A DNA stretch of 64,000 bases. It comes from a bacterium (GTDB taxonomy: Bacteria > Vulcanimicrobiota > Vulcanimicrobiia > Vulcanimicrobiales > Vulcanimicrobiaceae). The DNA lies in contig JAJYFL010000002.1 in NCBI GenBank assembly GCA_021790935.1, positions 62,001 to 126,000 of the forward strand. The letters run 5' to 3'. Within the stretch, counting starts at the first letter, position 1; each line of letters begins with the position of its first letter. The position numbers were made by a program, and so were the translations under genes. A model generated the notes under the pieces. It was not told the DNA's origin, ran no database searches, and saw nothing but the letters and a program-made list of their open reading frames with translations. Below, piece by piece: positions 15,944 to 24,571 of this stretch.

Positions 15944-17648
15944 GCGTGCGCTGCCTCTCATTATCGTCGTCGGCGCGGACGACCTCGCGCTGCGCGTCTG
16001 CGAGGAACTCTGTGCTACGCAAGGACACGAGGTCCTGCTCCTGTGCGACGACGACCCGGCCATAGCCGAACGTGCGCGCACGGCGGGCGCGACGTTCGTC
16101 GGCCTTCCACCCAACGAGTACGAATCGCTGCGAGCCGCAGGCATCCTGGAGGCGACCTCCATCATGCCGGTATCGTCGGACGATCGCCTCAATCTGCAGG
16201 TCGCGCTCAAAGCTCGCGATCTCAATCCGGATATACGCATCGTGTTGCGTCAGTTTAACCGAACGCTCGGGCGAAAGATCGAGCAGAACGTGGCGAACTG
16301 CACGGCCGTCTCGCCGGCGGCGCACGCGGCGGCAAGCTACGCGGCGGCTGCCGTCGACCCTGCCTGTACCTATGCCATTCAGTTCCCGGATATCGAGGGC
16401 GACCTCGTAGGTTTCTCGCAGCGCCGGGCCGAGGATTTCGGCGTCGTAGGAATGGCGGCGAGCGACGCCGAGCGGCGGGCCGGGATGCGGATCGTCTGCG
16501 TCAACGGCAACACCGCCTACGCGCCTTTGCGCGCGTTGGCGGCGGACGACCGCATCGTGGCGTTCGGGCCGCTGCCCGCGCTCGAAGCGGCGTGGCCGAA
16601 GGACCCCGGACGCGCCAAGTCGCCGTTTCGGCGGCGCTTGCGATCGGTGCTGGTTGGCTTACCGCGATCGATCGCGCGGACGGAGCCGCTTCTCGTGCGG
16701 ATACTAACCGCCGGCGCGCTTACCTTCGCCGCCGCATCGATCTACTTCATGTGGGTGCTGCGGCTCAACTTGGTGACTGCGGCGTACTTCGTGACCCAAA
16801 CGATGGCGGCCGTGGGATACGGAGATATCACGCCGTACGATCGCGCGGCCGGTTGGCCGGTGCTGCTCGCGACGATGGCGATCATGCTGGCCGGGGTCTC
16901 GATCTCGGGCATATTCATCGCCTCGATCGCGAGCGCGCTCAGCCGCGCGCAGATCGTCGCCTTGCAGGGTCTGCGGCACATCCACGCCGAGGGTCACGTC
17001 GTCGTCTGCGGAGCCGGTAACGTGGGCCTTAGCGTGATCGAGCTCCTCCTGCGCATGCGCCGCCGCGTGGTCGTGATCGAACAGAACCCGAGTTCTCTGC
17101 TGATCGAGATGGCGCGCGACCGGCGCATCGAACTCTTGACCGGCGACGCGACCAACGACGAAACGCTCGGGTTCTGCGATCTGGCAACGGCCCACAGTTT
17201 CGTGGCAGTCACCAATAGCGATACCGCGAACCTCGAGGCCGTACTCGGCGCCCGCGTTGTCAACCCCGCGCTCTCGGTCGTGATGCGCGTCATGGATCGG
17301 GCCTTCGCCCGCTCCGTGGAACGGAATTTCACGATTGCAAAGTCGTTTTCGACGAGCGAGCTGGCCGTCGCGATGATTGCGGGACTCTCACGGTTCCCGG
17401 GGACGCGCGGCCGCGTCGCGTTCGAGGGCGGTACCTACGATCTCGGCGAACGCCCGGAGAAGGAGATCATCGAAGAGGCGCCGCCGCCGGCGGGCAAGCG
17501 CATCCCGCTCTACGTTCGCAGGGACGGGAGGTTGCTGCCGCTGCACGACTTCTCCGAGATGAAGCCGAACGATCGGGTCCTGTTTCTCGCACCGCTCTCG
17601 CAGGGCAACGTGCACCCTGAGTCCAGCCCCGAAGCAGCCTCGCGTTAA
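15942..17648 (+). CDS. Potassium channel with two TrkA/RCK regions
   Basis: A 568-aa potassium channel-like protein. Residues 1-135 form a TrkA-N (RCK) nucleotide-binding fold starting IIVVGADDLALRV. A TrkA-C-like part follows. Two membrane helices flank a pore with the filter TMAAVGYGDI (about residues 286-295). A second RCK domain (VVVCGAGNVGLSVIELL) and a C-terminal TrkA-C-like segment complete it. RCK domains normally gate K+ flow in response to nucleotides or ions. Having one RCK before and one after a single pore in the same chain is less common. ATG 15942 overlaps the divergent methyltransferase start. Confidence 0.85.
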   Translation: MRALPLIIVVGADDLALRVCEELCATQGHEVLLLCDDDPAIAERARTAGATFVGLPPNEYESLRAAGILEATSIMPVSSDDRLNLQVALKARDLNPDIRIVLRQFNRTLGRKIEQNVANCTAVSPAAHAAASYAAAAVDPACTYAIQFPDIEGDLVGFSQRRAEDFGVVGMAASDAERRAGMRIVCVNGNTAYAPLRALAADDRIVAFGPLPALEAAWPKDPGRAKSPFRRRLRSVLVGLPRSIARTEPLLVRILTAGALTFAAASIYFMWVLRLNLVTAAYFVTQTMAAVGYGDITPYDRAAGWPVLLATMAIMLAGVSISGIFIASIASALSRAQIVALQGLRHIHAEGHVVVCGAGNVGLSVIELLLRMRRRVVVIEQNPSSLLIEMARDRRIELLTGDATNDETLGFCDLATAHSFVAVTNSDTANLEAVLGARVVNPALSVVMRVMDRAFARSVERNFTIAKSFSTSELAVAMIAGLSRFPGTRGRVAFEGGTYDLGERPEKEIIEEAPPPAGKRIPLYVRRDGRLLPLHDFSEMKPNDRVLFLAPLSQGNVHPESSPEAASR

Positions 17649-17677
17649 CAGGTTGCGGGTTTTCCCGCAACCTGTTA
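17646..17677. terminator. Bidirectional hairpin between channel gene and pyrE
   Basis: A perfect 14-bp stem (TAACAGGTTGCGGG and its complement) closes a TTTT loop. The stop codon TAA of the channel gene forms the first three bases of one arm, and the pyrE TAA (read from TTA) the last three of the other. No long T tract follows on either side, but position and perfect symmetry between convergent genes argue for a two-way terminator or mRNA 3'-end stabiliser. Confidence 0.75.
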
Positions 17678-18238
17678 GTTCTCGCTCTGCGCCTGTCCGC
17701 GCGGCAGCGAGAATTGGATGAGCGAACGAACGGCGGCCAGGCCGCGGCTGACGACCGCACAGGGTGTGACCCGCAGGCCGAGCTCTTCGAGGCGCGTCTT
17801 CGCCGACAAGAGCTCGCGTCCGCTGGTCACGACGTCCTCGAGTAGGAGTACGTGATGACCCTTTTCGTAGGGCCCTTCTACGAACTCGCCGGGGAACGCC
17901 CCGTAGCCCTTCGGTTCTTTACGCACCGCGATCATTGGGATACCGGCCATCTGCGAGACGGCCGTGGCGATAACGACACCGCCCAACTCCGTTCCCGCGA
18001 TAAGATCGGGGTTGATCTCGGCGATGACCGGCGTGAACATCCGTGCCACGCGGCGCAGGACGTGGGGGTCGGAGAAGAGCCGGAACTTGTCGATGTAGTA
18101 GTCGCTGCGCGCGCCGCCCGAGAGGAGGTAGTCGCCGCGGGTGAGCGCGCGTTCGACGATCATCTTTCGTAACCACGTGAGCTCCGTGATACGAATGGGA
18201 TCCGGCGAACCTAGATACTCCATTGCCATGCATTCCAC
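17675..18238 (-). CDS. pyrE: Orotate phosphoribosyltransferase
   Basis: A 187-aa PRTase that makes orotidine 5'-phosphate in pyrimidine synthesis. The PRPP loop is VLLLEDVVTSGREL; the upstream YYIDKFRLFSDP and AVRKEPKGYG segments match OPRT. Three nested starts (GTG 18238, ATG 18229, ATG 18223) all overlap the 3' end of the peptide-binding lipoprotein gene by 13-28 nt, and none has a clear ribosome site. The true start is therefore uncertain by up to five residues. No other pyrimidine genes are nearby. Confidence 0.88.
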   Translation of the reverse strand: MECMAMEYLGSPDPIRITELTWLRKMIVERALTRGDYLLSGGARSDYYIDKFRLFSDPHVLRRVARMFTPVIAEINPDLIAGTELGGVVIATAVSQMAGIPMIAVRKEPKGYGAFPGEFVEGPYEKGHHVLLLEDVVTSGRELLSAKTRLEELGLRVTPCAVVSRGLAAVRSLIQFSLPRGQAQSEN

Positions 18239-19818
18239 GATTCGATTACCGGATTCGGGTGGAAACCTTTGAAGTTCGGGTTGATCGGCTGCATCTGCCG
18301 TTCGTAATACGTAAAGAGCTCGGGAACGTCGCGCTTGAGCAGTTCTTGGATGCGAGCGTAGGCGATCTTCCGCGTCGCGATATCGTAATGGGTGAGCGCG
18401 ACCCGCTGAGCGGCGTCCATAGCTTTGCTGCAGTAGCGCGAGTAGTTGTAACCGTGCGGCGCGACGTTCTTGCAGGTGAACTGGGAAGAGTCGTCCGGGT
18501 CCGTTCCCGAATACCAGCCCGCAAGGTTCAAATCGAAGCGTCCGCCTTGGAGGATGCCGCCTTCGCCGACCGGGGCGAATAGAACGTCGGCCTGGTAGTA
18601 TTTCACCTCGGCCTCGATGCCGATCTTGCGCAGCATCGCCTGAACCTCGACGCTACCGCGGCGACGCGTGACGTTGCTGGCGTTGGTCGTGAGAACGAGG
18701 ATCAGGCGGTGCCCGTTCTTACGCATGATGCCGCCGGGACCCGGCGACCACCCGGCCTGCTCCAGCAGTTGCCGGGCCTTGGCCGGATCGTACGGGTAGT
18801 TGGTCACCTTCGGATCGTACGCCCACATGAAAGGGGGTTGATCTTCGGTCGCGATGCGTTCCTGGCCGAAGGTGAGCGTCTTTACCAGCCGCTCCTTATC
18901 GATGCCGTACGCGATCGCCCGGCGCACGCGCACGTCGCGAAGGTACGGTCGTTGGACGTTGAGCTGCAGATCCTCGTAGCCGTTCACGTTCACCCAGACG
19001 ATCTTGATACCGGGGATGGACTTCACTTGCGGGTAGTTGTCCACCGAGGCTTCGAACATCCAATCGATATCGTGGGTGCGCAGCATATTGACGGTCGTGC
19101 TTTCGTCCGGGACGATGTGGATGACGATGCGCTTGAGCTTCGGCTTGCCCAGGAAGAAGTTTGGATTTCTCGCGAATACCATGTGGTCGCCACGTACCCA
19201 AATCACGAATTTGAATGGCCCGTCGCTGACGTCCGGGTCGCTGTTGAACGGGATCTGGTTGATGTTCGGGTACTTCGCGAGGATATGGGCCGGTGCGATC
19301 GGATACGGCTGGTCGCTGTCGGCGAAAAACGTATTGACGAACGGAGAAAACTTCTTCTTGAGGTGAACGACCACGGTATAGGGTGACGGGGTGTCGATGC
19401 TCTTGATGAGATCGTACCCGTGGCGCGAGATGATGTTGTTGTTGGGATTCATGAGCGCCTGCCAGGACCATTTCACGTCCGCGCTCGTGACCGGAACGCC
19501 GTCGGTCCACTTCACGTCTTTACGCAGGTGATAGGTGATCGTCAGCCCGTCCTTGCTGATTCCGCCATTGCGCAGCGTGGGCACCTGGGCGGCCAGCATC
19601 GGGATCGTCTTGCCTTGCGCGTCGGCCGAGACCAGGGGCTCGAACATCAGCCGCGCGATCATGCCGTCGGTCGTGTTCGAGTTGAGCAGCGGGTTGAGGT
19701 TCTTGACGTCGGATTGGATCGCGATGCGCAGCACGCCGGGTTGCGTTCCGGGAGCGCTCCCCTGCGAGCAGCCGGCTACGGCGGCGCCGAGCACCGCAAG
19801 TGCGAGAAGGCGTTTCAA
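18211..19818 (-). CDS. Peptide/nickel-type ABC transporter substrate-binding lipoprotein
   Basis: A 535-aa family 5 solute-binding protein. The lipobox AVAG-C17 marks it as a lipoprotein. The mature chain shows the usual SBP_bac_5 blocks (YHLRKDVKWTDGVPVTSADV, RRAIAYGIDKERLV, YPYDPAKARQLLEQAGW). It would bind oligopeptides or similar ligands outside the inner membrane, but no permease or ATPase genes adjoin it. It is distantly paralogous to the two tandem lipoproteins at 57-60 kb. pyrE overlaps its 3' end. Confidence 0.87.
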   Translation of the reverse strand: MKRLLALAVLGAAVAGCSQGSAPGTQPGVLRIAIQSDVKNLNPLLNSNTTDGMIARLMFEPLVSADAQGKTIPMLAAQVPTLRNGGISKDGLTITYHLRKDVKWTDGVPVTSADVKWSWQALMNPNNNIISRHGYDLIKSIDTPSPYTVVVHLKKKFSPFVNTFFADSDQPYPIAPAHILAKYPNINQIPFNSDPDVSDGPFKFVIWVRGDHMVFARNPNFFLGKPKLKRIVIHIVPDESTTVNMLRTHDIDWMFEASVDNYPQVKSIPGIKIVWVNVNGYEDLQLNVQRPYLRDVRVRRAIAYGIDKERLVKTLTFGQERIATEDQPPFMWAYDPKVTNYPYDPAKARQLLEQAGWSPGPGGIMRKNGHRLILVLTTNASNVTRRRGSVEVQAMLRKIGIEAEVKYYQADVLFAPVGEGGILQGGRFDLNLAGWYSGTDPDDSSQFTCKNVAPHGYNYSRYCSKAMDAAQRVALTHYDIATRKIAYARIQELLKRDVPELFTYYERQMQPINPNFKGFHPNPVIESWNAWQWSI

Positions 19819-19873
19819 AGGCCTGATTCCTCCGGGCGAGCTGGGGGGAAGAGAGTGTTTGAGTTCGGCGGCG

Positions 19874-21913
19874 CTAGACGGCCGCCTTCGGCCCGGCCCA
19901 CTTGCCGGGAACGGGCTCGAAGCGGTCGTGCCGCCAGGCGTACGTTCCGAGCCCTTGCGTAGCGGTGCGCAGTTCCGTGATGTAGCGAGCGATCTCTACT
20001 TGCGGGACGTACGCCTCGACGACGTCGACGCCGGGCTTATCGCCGGGATTCATGCCGAGAATCTGGCCGCGTTTTCCGGTTAATTGCTGGATGACGGCGG
20101 AGGTGTAGGCTGTAGGGACGGTGACCGTCACGTGCACGATCGGCTCCAGAACGACCGGGCCGCACTTCGGCAAAGCCTCTCGGATGCCCATGCCGGCCGC
20201 CGTTTTGAAGGCCTGTTCGCTCGAGTCCACGTCGTGGTACGCGCCGTCGAAGAGGATTACGTTGATGTCGGTCACCGGATAGCCGCCGAGGCTGCCGTGC
20301 ATCAGCGCTTCGCGCACCCCCTTCTCGACGGCCGGGATGAACTGACGCGGAACGACGCCGCCGACGATCTTCTCTTCAAACGTAACGCCGTGGCCTCGTT
20401 CGCACGGCGCAATCCGCAGCCACACGTCGGCGAACTGGCCGTGCCCTCCGGTTTGGTGTTTGTAGCGCGAATGGATCTCGGTCCCGGTCGAGATGGTCTC
20501 TTGATACGGAATGGCCGGCGGGTGCGTCTCGACCTCGACCTTGTACTTGCGCCCGAGACGTTCGACGGCAATCGAGACGTGTTGCTCGCCGCTGCCCATG
20601 AGCTGCAGTTCGTTGGTGATTTCGGCGCGCTGGAGGCGCAGCGCCGGGTCCTCGTCGACGATGCGCGCGAGCATCTGTGAGATCTTCGCCTCGTCTATGC
20701 GCTCCTTGGGACGGACCGCGACGGCGAAGACGGGCTCTGCCCGCCGAACGTGCGGCAGTAAGATTCGCAGACCGTTGGTGGTGAGCGTGTCGCCGGTCGC
20801 GACCGATTCCAAGCGGGCGAGCGCGACGACGCTCCCCGGCCCGGCCTCGGCGATCGGCTCCTGTTTTTTCCCCTGCAGACGATAGAGGCCGCCGGCGCGT
20901 ACTTTTTCGTCGCCGCGAGAGACGTTCGTCAAGGTCGCATCCGGTTTCAACGTTCCGGAGAGCACGCGAACGATCGAAAGTTTGCCGGATTGGGGGTGGA
21001 TCGTCGTCTTAATTACATGCGCGATCACCGGACCGTCGGGGCGCAGCTCGATCGGGCGCCCTTCGGCGTCTACGGTGGGTGCGTCGGCCGGAGACGGGAA
21101 CCAACGCTCCATCGCACGCAGCAACGCGGTCACTCCGTACCCGGGCAGCCCCGCGGCGACTAATACCGGCACGATTTGGTCGTGCGAGCACTCCGCACAG
21201 AGGTCCCTCTCGACGACCTCCTGCGACGGCTCGATGCCTTCGAGAATCTGTTCCATCAAATGGTCGTCGAAATCGGCCATCGCCTCCAGCAATTCGCCGC
21301 GCGCGCGGTCGACTCGATCGCGCAACTCCTCAGGGAGCGCGCTTTCCCGCTCTCGCGTGCCGTCGTAAAGATAGGCCTTACGGGTGGCGAGGTCGGCGTA
21401 GCCTCGGAACGACTCGGCCATACCGATCGGCCAATGCTCCGCCACGACGTGCCGCCCATAGGCGGACTGCAACGCTGCGAGCGTGCCGGCGAAATCCGAT
21501 CCGGCGCGATCGAGTTTGTTGATGACGAAGAGGTGCGGCAGGCGGCGCGCTTCTAGAAAATCGACGAGGTTTTGGATCTGCGCGACGCGCGTGGGATCGG
21601 CTTCAATCGCGATGGCGACCGCGTCGGCACCCGAGATCGCAAGCCGCGTCTCCTCGAGAAAGTCGACGAAGCCCGGGCAATCGATCAGCGTCATGTCGAT
21701 ATCGGCGTCGCTGCAGTGCGCGAAACCGACGGTCGTGGACTGCGCGTGCGCGATGCACTCCGGCTCATGGTCGGTGGTCGACGTGCCGTCGACCACCGAT
21801 CCCTTGCGCGAAACGGCACCGCAATGCGAAAGGAGAGCTTCGACGAGCGTGGTCTTTCCCGCATGGTGCGAGCCTACGATCGCGATATTACGCGCGCGTG
21901 AAACATCCGTCAT
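19874..21913 (-). CDS. EF-G-like translation GTPase (FusA2 type)
   Basis: A 679-aa paralogue of elongation factor G. GTPase motifs are GSHHAGKTT (G1), DCPGF in place of the usual DTPGH (G3) and NKLD (G4). Domains II-V follow and end with the EF-G-like LTGKRGQILGM block. The H-to-F change at the G3 histidine, which in EF-G promotes GTP hydrolysis, marks it as one of the EF-G-like proteins of unclear role rather than the housekeeping factor. ATG 21913 is preferred over GTG 21922 because AAGGTGAG sits just before it. The 167-bp repeat lies directly upstream. Confidence 0.85.
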   Translation of the reverse strand: MTDVSRARNIAIVGSHHAGKTTLVEALLSHCGAVSRKGSVVDGTSTTDHEPECIAHAQSTTVGFAHCSDADIDMTLIDCPGFVDFLEETRLAISGADAVAIAIEADPTRVAQIQNLVDFLEARRLPHLFVINKLDRAGSDFAGTLAALQSAYGRHVVAEHWPIGMAESFRGYADLATRKAYLYDGTRERESALPEELRDRVDRARGELLEAMADFDDHLMEQILEGIEPSQEVVERDLCAECSHDQIVPVLVAAGLPGYGVTALLRAMERWFPSPADAPTVDAEGRPIELRPDGPVIAHVIKTTIHPQSGKLSIVRVLSGTLKPDATLTNVSRGDEKVRAGGLYRLQGKKQEPIAEAGPGSVVALARLESVATGDTLTTNGLRILLPHVRRAEPVFAVAVRPKERIDEAKISQMLARIVDEDPALRLQRAEITNELQLMGSGEQHVSIAVERLGRKYKVEVETHPPAIPYQETISTGTEIHSRYKHQTGGHGQFADVWLRIAPCERGHGVTFEEKIVGGVVPRQFIPAVEKGVREALMHGSLGGYPVTDINVILFDGAYHDVDSSEQAFKTAAGMGIREALPKCGPVVLEPIVHVTVTVPTAYTSAVIQQLTGKRGQILGMNPGDKPGVDVVEAYVPQVEIARYITELRTATQGLGTYAWRHDRFEPVPGKWAGPKAAV

Positions 21914-21944
21914 TCGACTCACCTTATCCGATTGGAGATCGCTT

Positions 21945-22111
21945 TAGGAGCCTGTCGGAGTTAAGCGCGTTTCCGTCTTTGGGCCGCCTTTTGCCCGGAT
22001 ACTTCGTTGCTCATCAGTCACGAAGCTACGGCTTCGCTCCTTCTTCGCGCCTCGTCTCCGAACAAAATTCGGCACCAAATCCGAAAACGGCTCAACTCCG
22101 ACAGGCTCCTA
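21945..22111 (+). repeat. 167-bp inverted-repeat element, copy 2
   Basis: Same length and orientation as copy 3. The ends read TAGGAGCCTGTCGGAGTT and the complement; the G-to-C change at base 7 is mirrored in the other arm, so the ends still pair. It separates the PHP gene from the EF-G-like gene and gives the PHP gene its TAG stop. Inside is a smaller hairpin (CGAAGC / GCTTCG) as in the other copies, and no protein-coding capacity. Confidence 0.85.
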
Positions 22112-23791
22112 GCGGCGCTTGCGTGCGGCTTTCTTAGCAGCCGCGGGCTTCTTGGCATGCGCGGGCTTCTTAGCGGGCGCGGACTTCTTAGCGGGCGCGG
22201 GCTTCTTAGCGGGCGCGGGCTTCTTAGCCGGCGCATGCTTCTTAGCCGACGCAGGCTTTTTGGCCGGCGCAGGCTTTTTGGCCGGCGCGGATTTTTTGGC
22301 GGGCGTGGCCTTTCTAGTGGGCGTGGGCTTCTTAGTGGACGCGAGTTTTTTAGTGGGCGCGAGTTTTTTAGCGGGCGCGGACTTTTTGGCGGGCGCGGAC
22401 TTTTTGGCGGGCGCGGCCTTTCTAGTGGGCGCGAGTTTTTTAGCGGGCGCGGGCTTTTTCGTGGGCGCGGACTTTTTGGCCGGCGCAGGCTTCTTCGTGG
22501 GCGTGGCTCTTTTCGGTGAGGCAACGCGTTCTTGGGGCGCGGCAGCGTGCGGTTCGGCGGCGGTTTTCGGCTTTTTGGCGCGCGTGGTTCTCGGCGCACC
22601 ACCGCGAGCAGAGGGCTCCTTGGCCGGTCCTTTGGTCGCTCGCGACGAACCGCCGGCGCGACGCTTGGGGCCGGCAGCGTGCCGGGCCTTCGCGGCAGCC
22701 TTCGCCTCGCGAAGTTCGGCCGCTTCGTCGCGTTCGGGCAGGCCGAGCTCGGCGCGGCCGAAGCCCGTGATGCTGCTGCCTGCCAACGGAGGCTCCTGTG
22801 ATTTCGCCTTTTCGAGATGTTCCTTGGTCGCCCGCAGGGCCACGCGCGCGAGCCTCCCACCGACCGGGAAGACGATCTCGTTGATGCCGGCCTCGTCGAG
22901 CATTTTGAGGACGAAATCGAACATTCCGCCCTGATCTTTCGGACTGTGTGCGTCCGAGCCGATGGCGATGCCGACGCCTTTTGCTTTGGCTTTCTTCATC
23001 AAGCGCAGATTGGCGGCGCGGTAGCGCTGCCGATCTCCTTCGGCGCCTTCGTACTCCGCATCTCGGTACAGGAAGCGCGTATTGATCTCGATCGCCATCC
23101 CGCGCGCTCGGCACGCGTCGATGAGTTGGTCCTCGTAGCGCTCGAGCGTAGCCTTATCGGGCCAATGGCCAAACGTCGCCGGAACGTAGAAGTGCCCGAC
23201 GATATGGCCCGGGAGTTTTTCGATGTCGTCCAGCAGTTTGGCCATGTAGAGTTGCCACGTCTTCTCGACCCCGACGATTTCGTAGAAACCCTTGAACTCC
23301 GCATTGTCGAACGGCCATTGCCAATCCGCACCCTTCTCCGGGTGGTCGATAGCCAGGAAGTGTACCGAGCGGATCATGCCGTCCGGCCGCATGGCGTCGA
23401 CGATATTCTGCGCGTCCGGTCTCGCGCGCGGATCGTTGTCGATCTCGGCGCCGATCGAGAAGCGCATCCCGCGGCGCAGGCCTTCCGAAACGATCGCCGC
23501 GTGCGTGACGTCGACGCCCGCCGTTTCGGCGGCGCCGTAGAGATCGCCGGCCTCGGCGAGTTTCAGCGCGCGGCGCACCGTGTTGACGGCTCCGGGATCC
23601 TCGAACGTCAAGTAGTTGACGTGGTCGGTCACCATCAAGAAGCGCGGCAGACCGCGCCGGCACGCGTGGTAAAACCACAGAAACAGCATACGCGCGGAGT
23701 ACGCTATGGGGCGCTCCTCCGAGTAGAGTTTGTGTTCGCCCTTGGCGTGCCCGTGGATGTCGGGGATGGCGGCGATGCGTGGGTCGCTCAG
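22109..23791 (-). CDS. PHP-domain phosphoesterase fused to a histone-H1-like Lys/Ala/Pro tail
   Basis: A 560-aa protein in two parts. Residues 1 to about 330 are a PHP metal-dependent phosphoesterase: D11-I-H13-G-H15 near the start, VTDHVNYL, GAEIDNDP and SDAHSPKD provide metal ligands. After a charged helical linker, residues about 433-560 are 20 hexapeptide units of the type KK-x-A-P-A ending ARKRR, like the basic tails of histone H1 and AlgP-type proteins. The tail suggests nucleic-acid or polyanion binding. No ATG/GTG/TTG fits; CTG 23791 is likely, since it overlaps the upstream stop as CTGA after AAAGGAAG. Confidence 0.8.
   Translation of the reverse strand: MSDPRIAAIPDIHGHAKGEHKLYSEERPIAYSARMLFLWFYHACRRGLPRFLMVTDHVNYLTFEDPGAVNTVRRALKLAEAGDLYGAAETAGVDVTHAAIVSEGLRRGMRFSIGAEIDNDPRARPDAQNIVDAMRPDGMIRSVHFLAIDHPEKGADWQWPFDNAEFKGFYEIVGVEKTWQLYMAKLLDDIEKLPGHIVGHFYVPATFGHWPDKATLERYEDQLIDACRARGMAIEINTRFLYRDAEYEGAEGDRQRYRAANLRLMKKAKAKGVGIAIGSDAHSPKDQGGMFDFVLKMLDEAGINEIVFPVGGRLARVALRATKEHLEKAKSQEPPLAGSSITGFGRAELGLPERDEAAELREAKAAAKARHAAGPKRRAGGSSRATKGPAKEPSARGGAPRTTRAKKPKTAAEPHAAAPQERVASPKRATPTKKPAPAKKSAPTKKPAPAKKLAPTRKAAPAKKSAPAKKSAPAKKLAPTKKLASTKKPTPTRKATPAKKSAPAKKPAPAKKPASAKKHAPAKKPAPAKKPAPAKKSAPAKKPAHAKKPAAAKKAARKRR
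22112..22495 (-). repeat. 18-bp coding repeats for the KKxAPA tail
   Basis: About twenty imperfect 18-bp units encode KKPAPA, KKSAPA, KKLAPT, RKAAPA and similar hexapeptides at the C-terminus of the PHP protein. Third-position and x-residue variation shows the units have diverged, but a few adjacent ones (PAPAKK, SAPAKK) remain nearly identical. Such arrays change length easily by slippage, so copy number may vary between strains. Confidence 0.85.
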
Positions 23792-24519
23792 CGTTCTACT
23801 TCCTTTACACCGCGCGGTATCCACATCTCGGAGCTGCGGGCGCGCGTTGAAACGTCGCGCTCGAGCGGGTGATGGTCGACCCACGGTACGATTGTTTCCA
23901 AAAGAATCTCCATCGCTCGTTTCATCGTCTCGAACGACATCGATGCGGTGGACTCCGAGCCTGCGGTGATGGCCTGCGCCGGAAGGTAGGGCAGATGTAC
24001 GAACCCGGCGACGATGGCGGAGGCGGTCGCCTCTACGAGACCGAGCAGCTCGTAGAGCGCTTGGTTGCAGATGAAGGTGCCGGCGGAGTTCGACACGTAG
24101 CCCGGCACGCCGTTCTCATGCCACGCCTCGACGATCTTTTCAAACGGCAGGTTCGATAGACGGGCATCGGGGCCCGCGCGCTGGATCTGCTCCTGCCTGC
24201 GCACGACGCCGACGTTGTCGGGCCGCTCGAAGTCTAGGACGTTGACCGCCACGCGCTCGAGTGCAACGGCGGTCCGGCCGCCGCCTTGCCCCATGCACAG
24301 CACGATGTCGGGCGATTCTTCCAGGAGCGCGCGCTCCAAGCGGTCGCGAAGATTGCGAGTCTCGACCGGTAGAACGCACGATACGACGAGACGCTCTGCA
24401 ATGAGGCGCCCTTCGAGGCTGCGCGCGACGAGTTCGCTCGGGTTCACCTTCTCGCCGCCAAACGGTTCGAACCCTGTGATGAGGACGTGCTTTGCCACCT
24501 TCCTGATGATTAAAAGCAA
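23788..24519 (-). CDS. pcp: Pyroglutamyl peptidase I (C15 cysteine peptidase)
   Basis: A 243-aa peptidase that removes N-terminal pyroglutamate. Catalytic residues lie in SNSAGTFICNQ (nucleophile Cys), the Glu region near LCMGQGGGR, and HLPYLP (His). The N-terminal ITGFEPFGG is diagnostic. The start is uncertain: TTG 24519 has an AAGGGGA about 9 nt upstream, while an in-frame GTG seven codons later begins closer to the usual N-terminus. The C-terminal extension beyond the catalytic domain is short. A terminator hairpin sits just upstream, and the stop overlaps the proposed CTG start of the PHP gene. Confidence 0.88.
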   Translation of the reverse strand: MLLIIRKVAKHVLITGFEPFGGEKVNPSELVARSLEGRLIAERLVVSCVLPVETRNLRDRLERALLEESPDIVLCMGQGGGRTAVALERVAVNVLDFERPDNVGVVRRQEQIQRAGPDARLSNLPFEKIVEAWHENGVPGYVSNSAGTFICNQALYELLGLVEATASAIVAGFVHLPYLPAQAITAGSESTASMSFETMKRAMEILLETIVPWVDHHPLERDVSTRARSSEMWIPRGVKEVER

Positions 24520-24541
24520 CGTCTGCGTTCCCCTTCGGGCG

Positions 24542-24571
24542 AAAAAAAAGCCGGCTCTCGAGCGAGCCGGC
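24542..24571 (-). terminator. Intrinsic terminator upstream of pcp
   Basis: On the minus strand the stem GCCGGCTC/GAGCCGGC (loop GCTCGA) is followed by eight T residues. It would stop transcripts coming from the sigma/anti-sigma-alkyltransferase operon before pcp. Because only 22 bp separate it from the pcp start it could also act as an attenuator. Confidence 0.8.

Noticed and set aside
21990-22100. Short open frame inside the 167-bp repeat (reading LISHEATASLLL)
   Set aside because: It occurs in every copy because the element is repeated; it is short, has no ribosome site and no protein-like composition.
22112-22500. Tandem 18-bp repeats that resemble a CRISPR-like array
   Set aside because: Units are contiguous without spacers and encode the Lys/Ala/Pro tail in frame.
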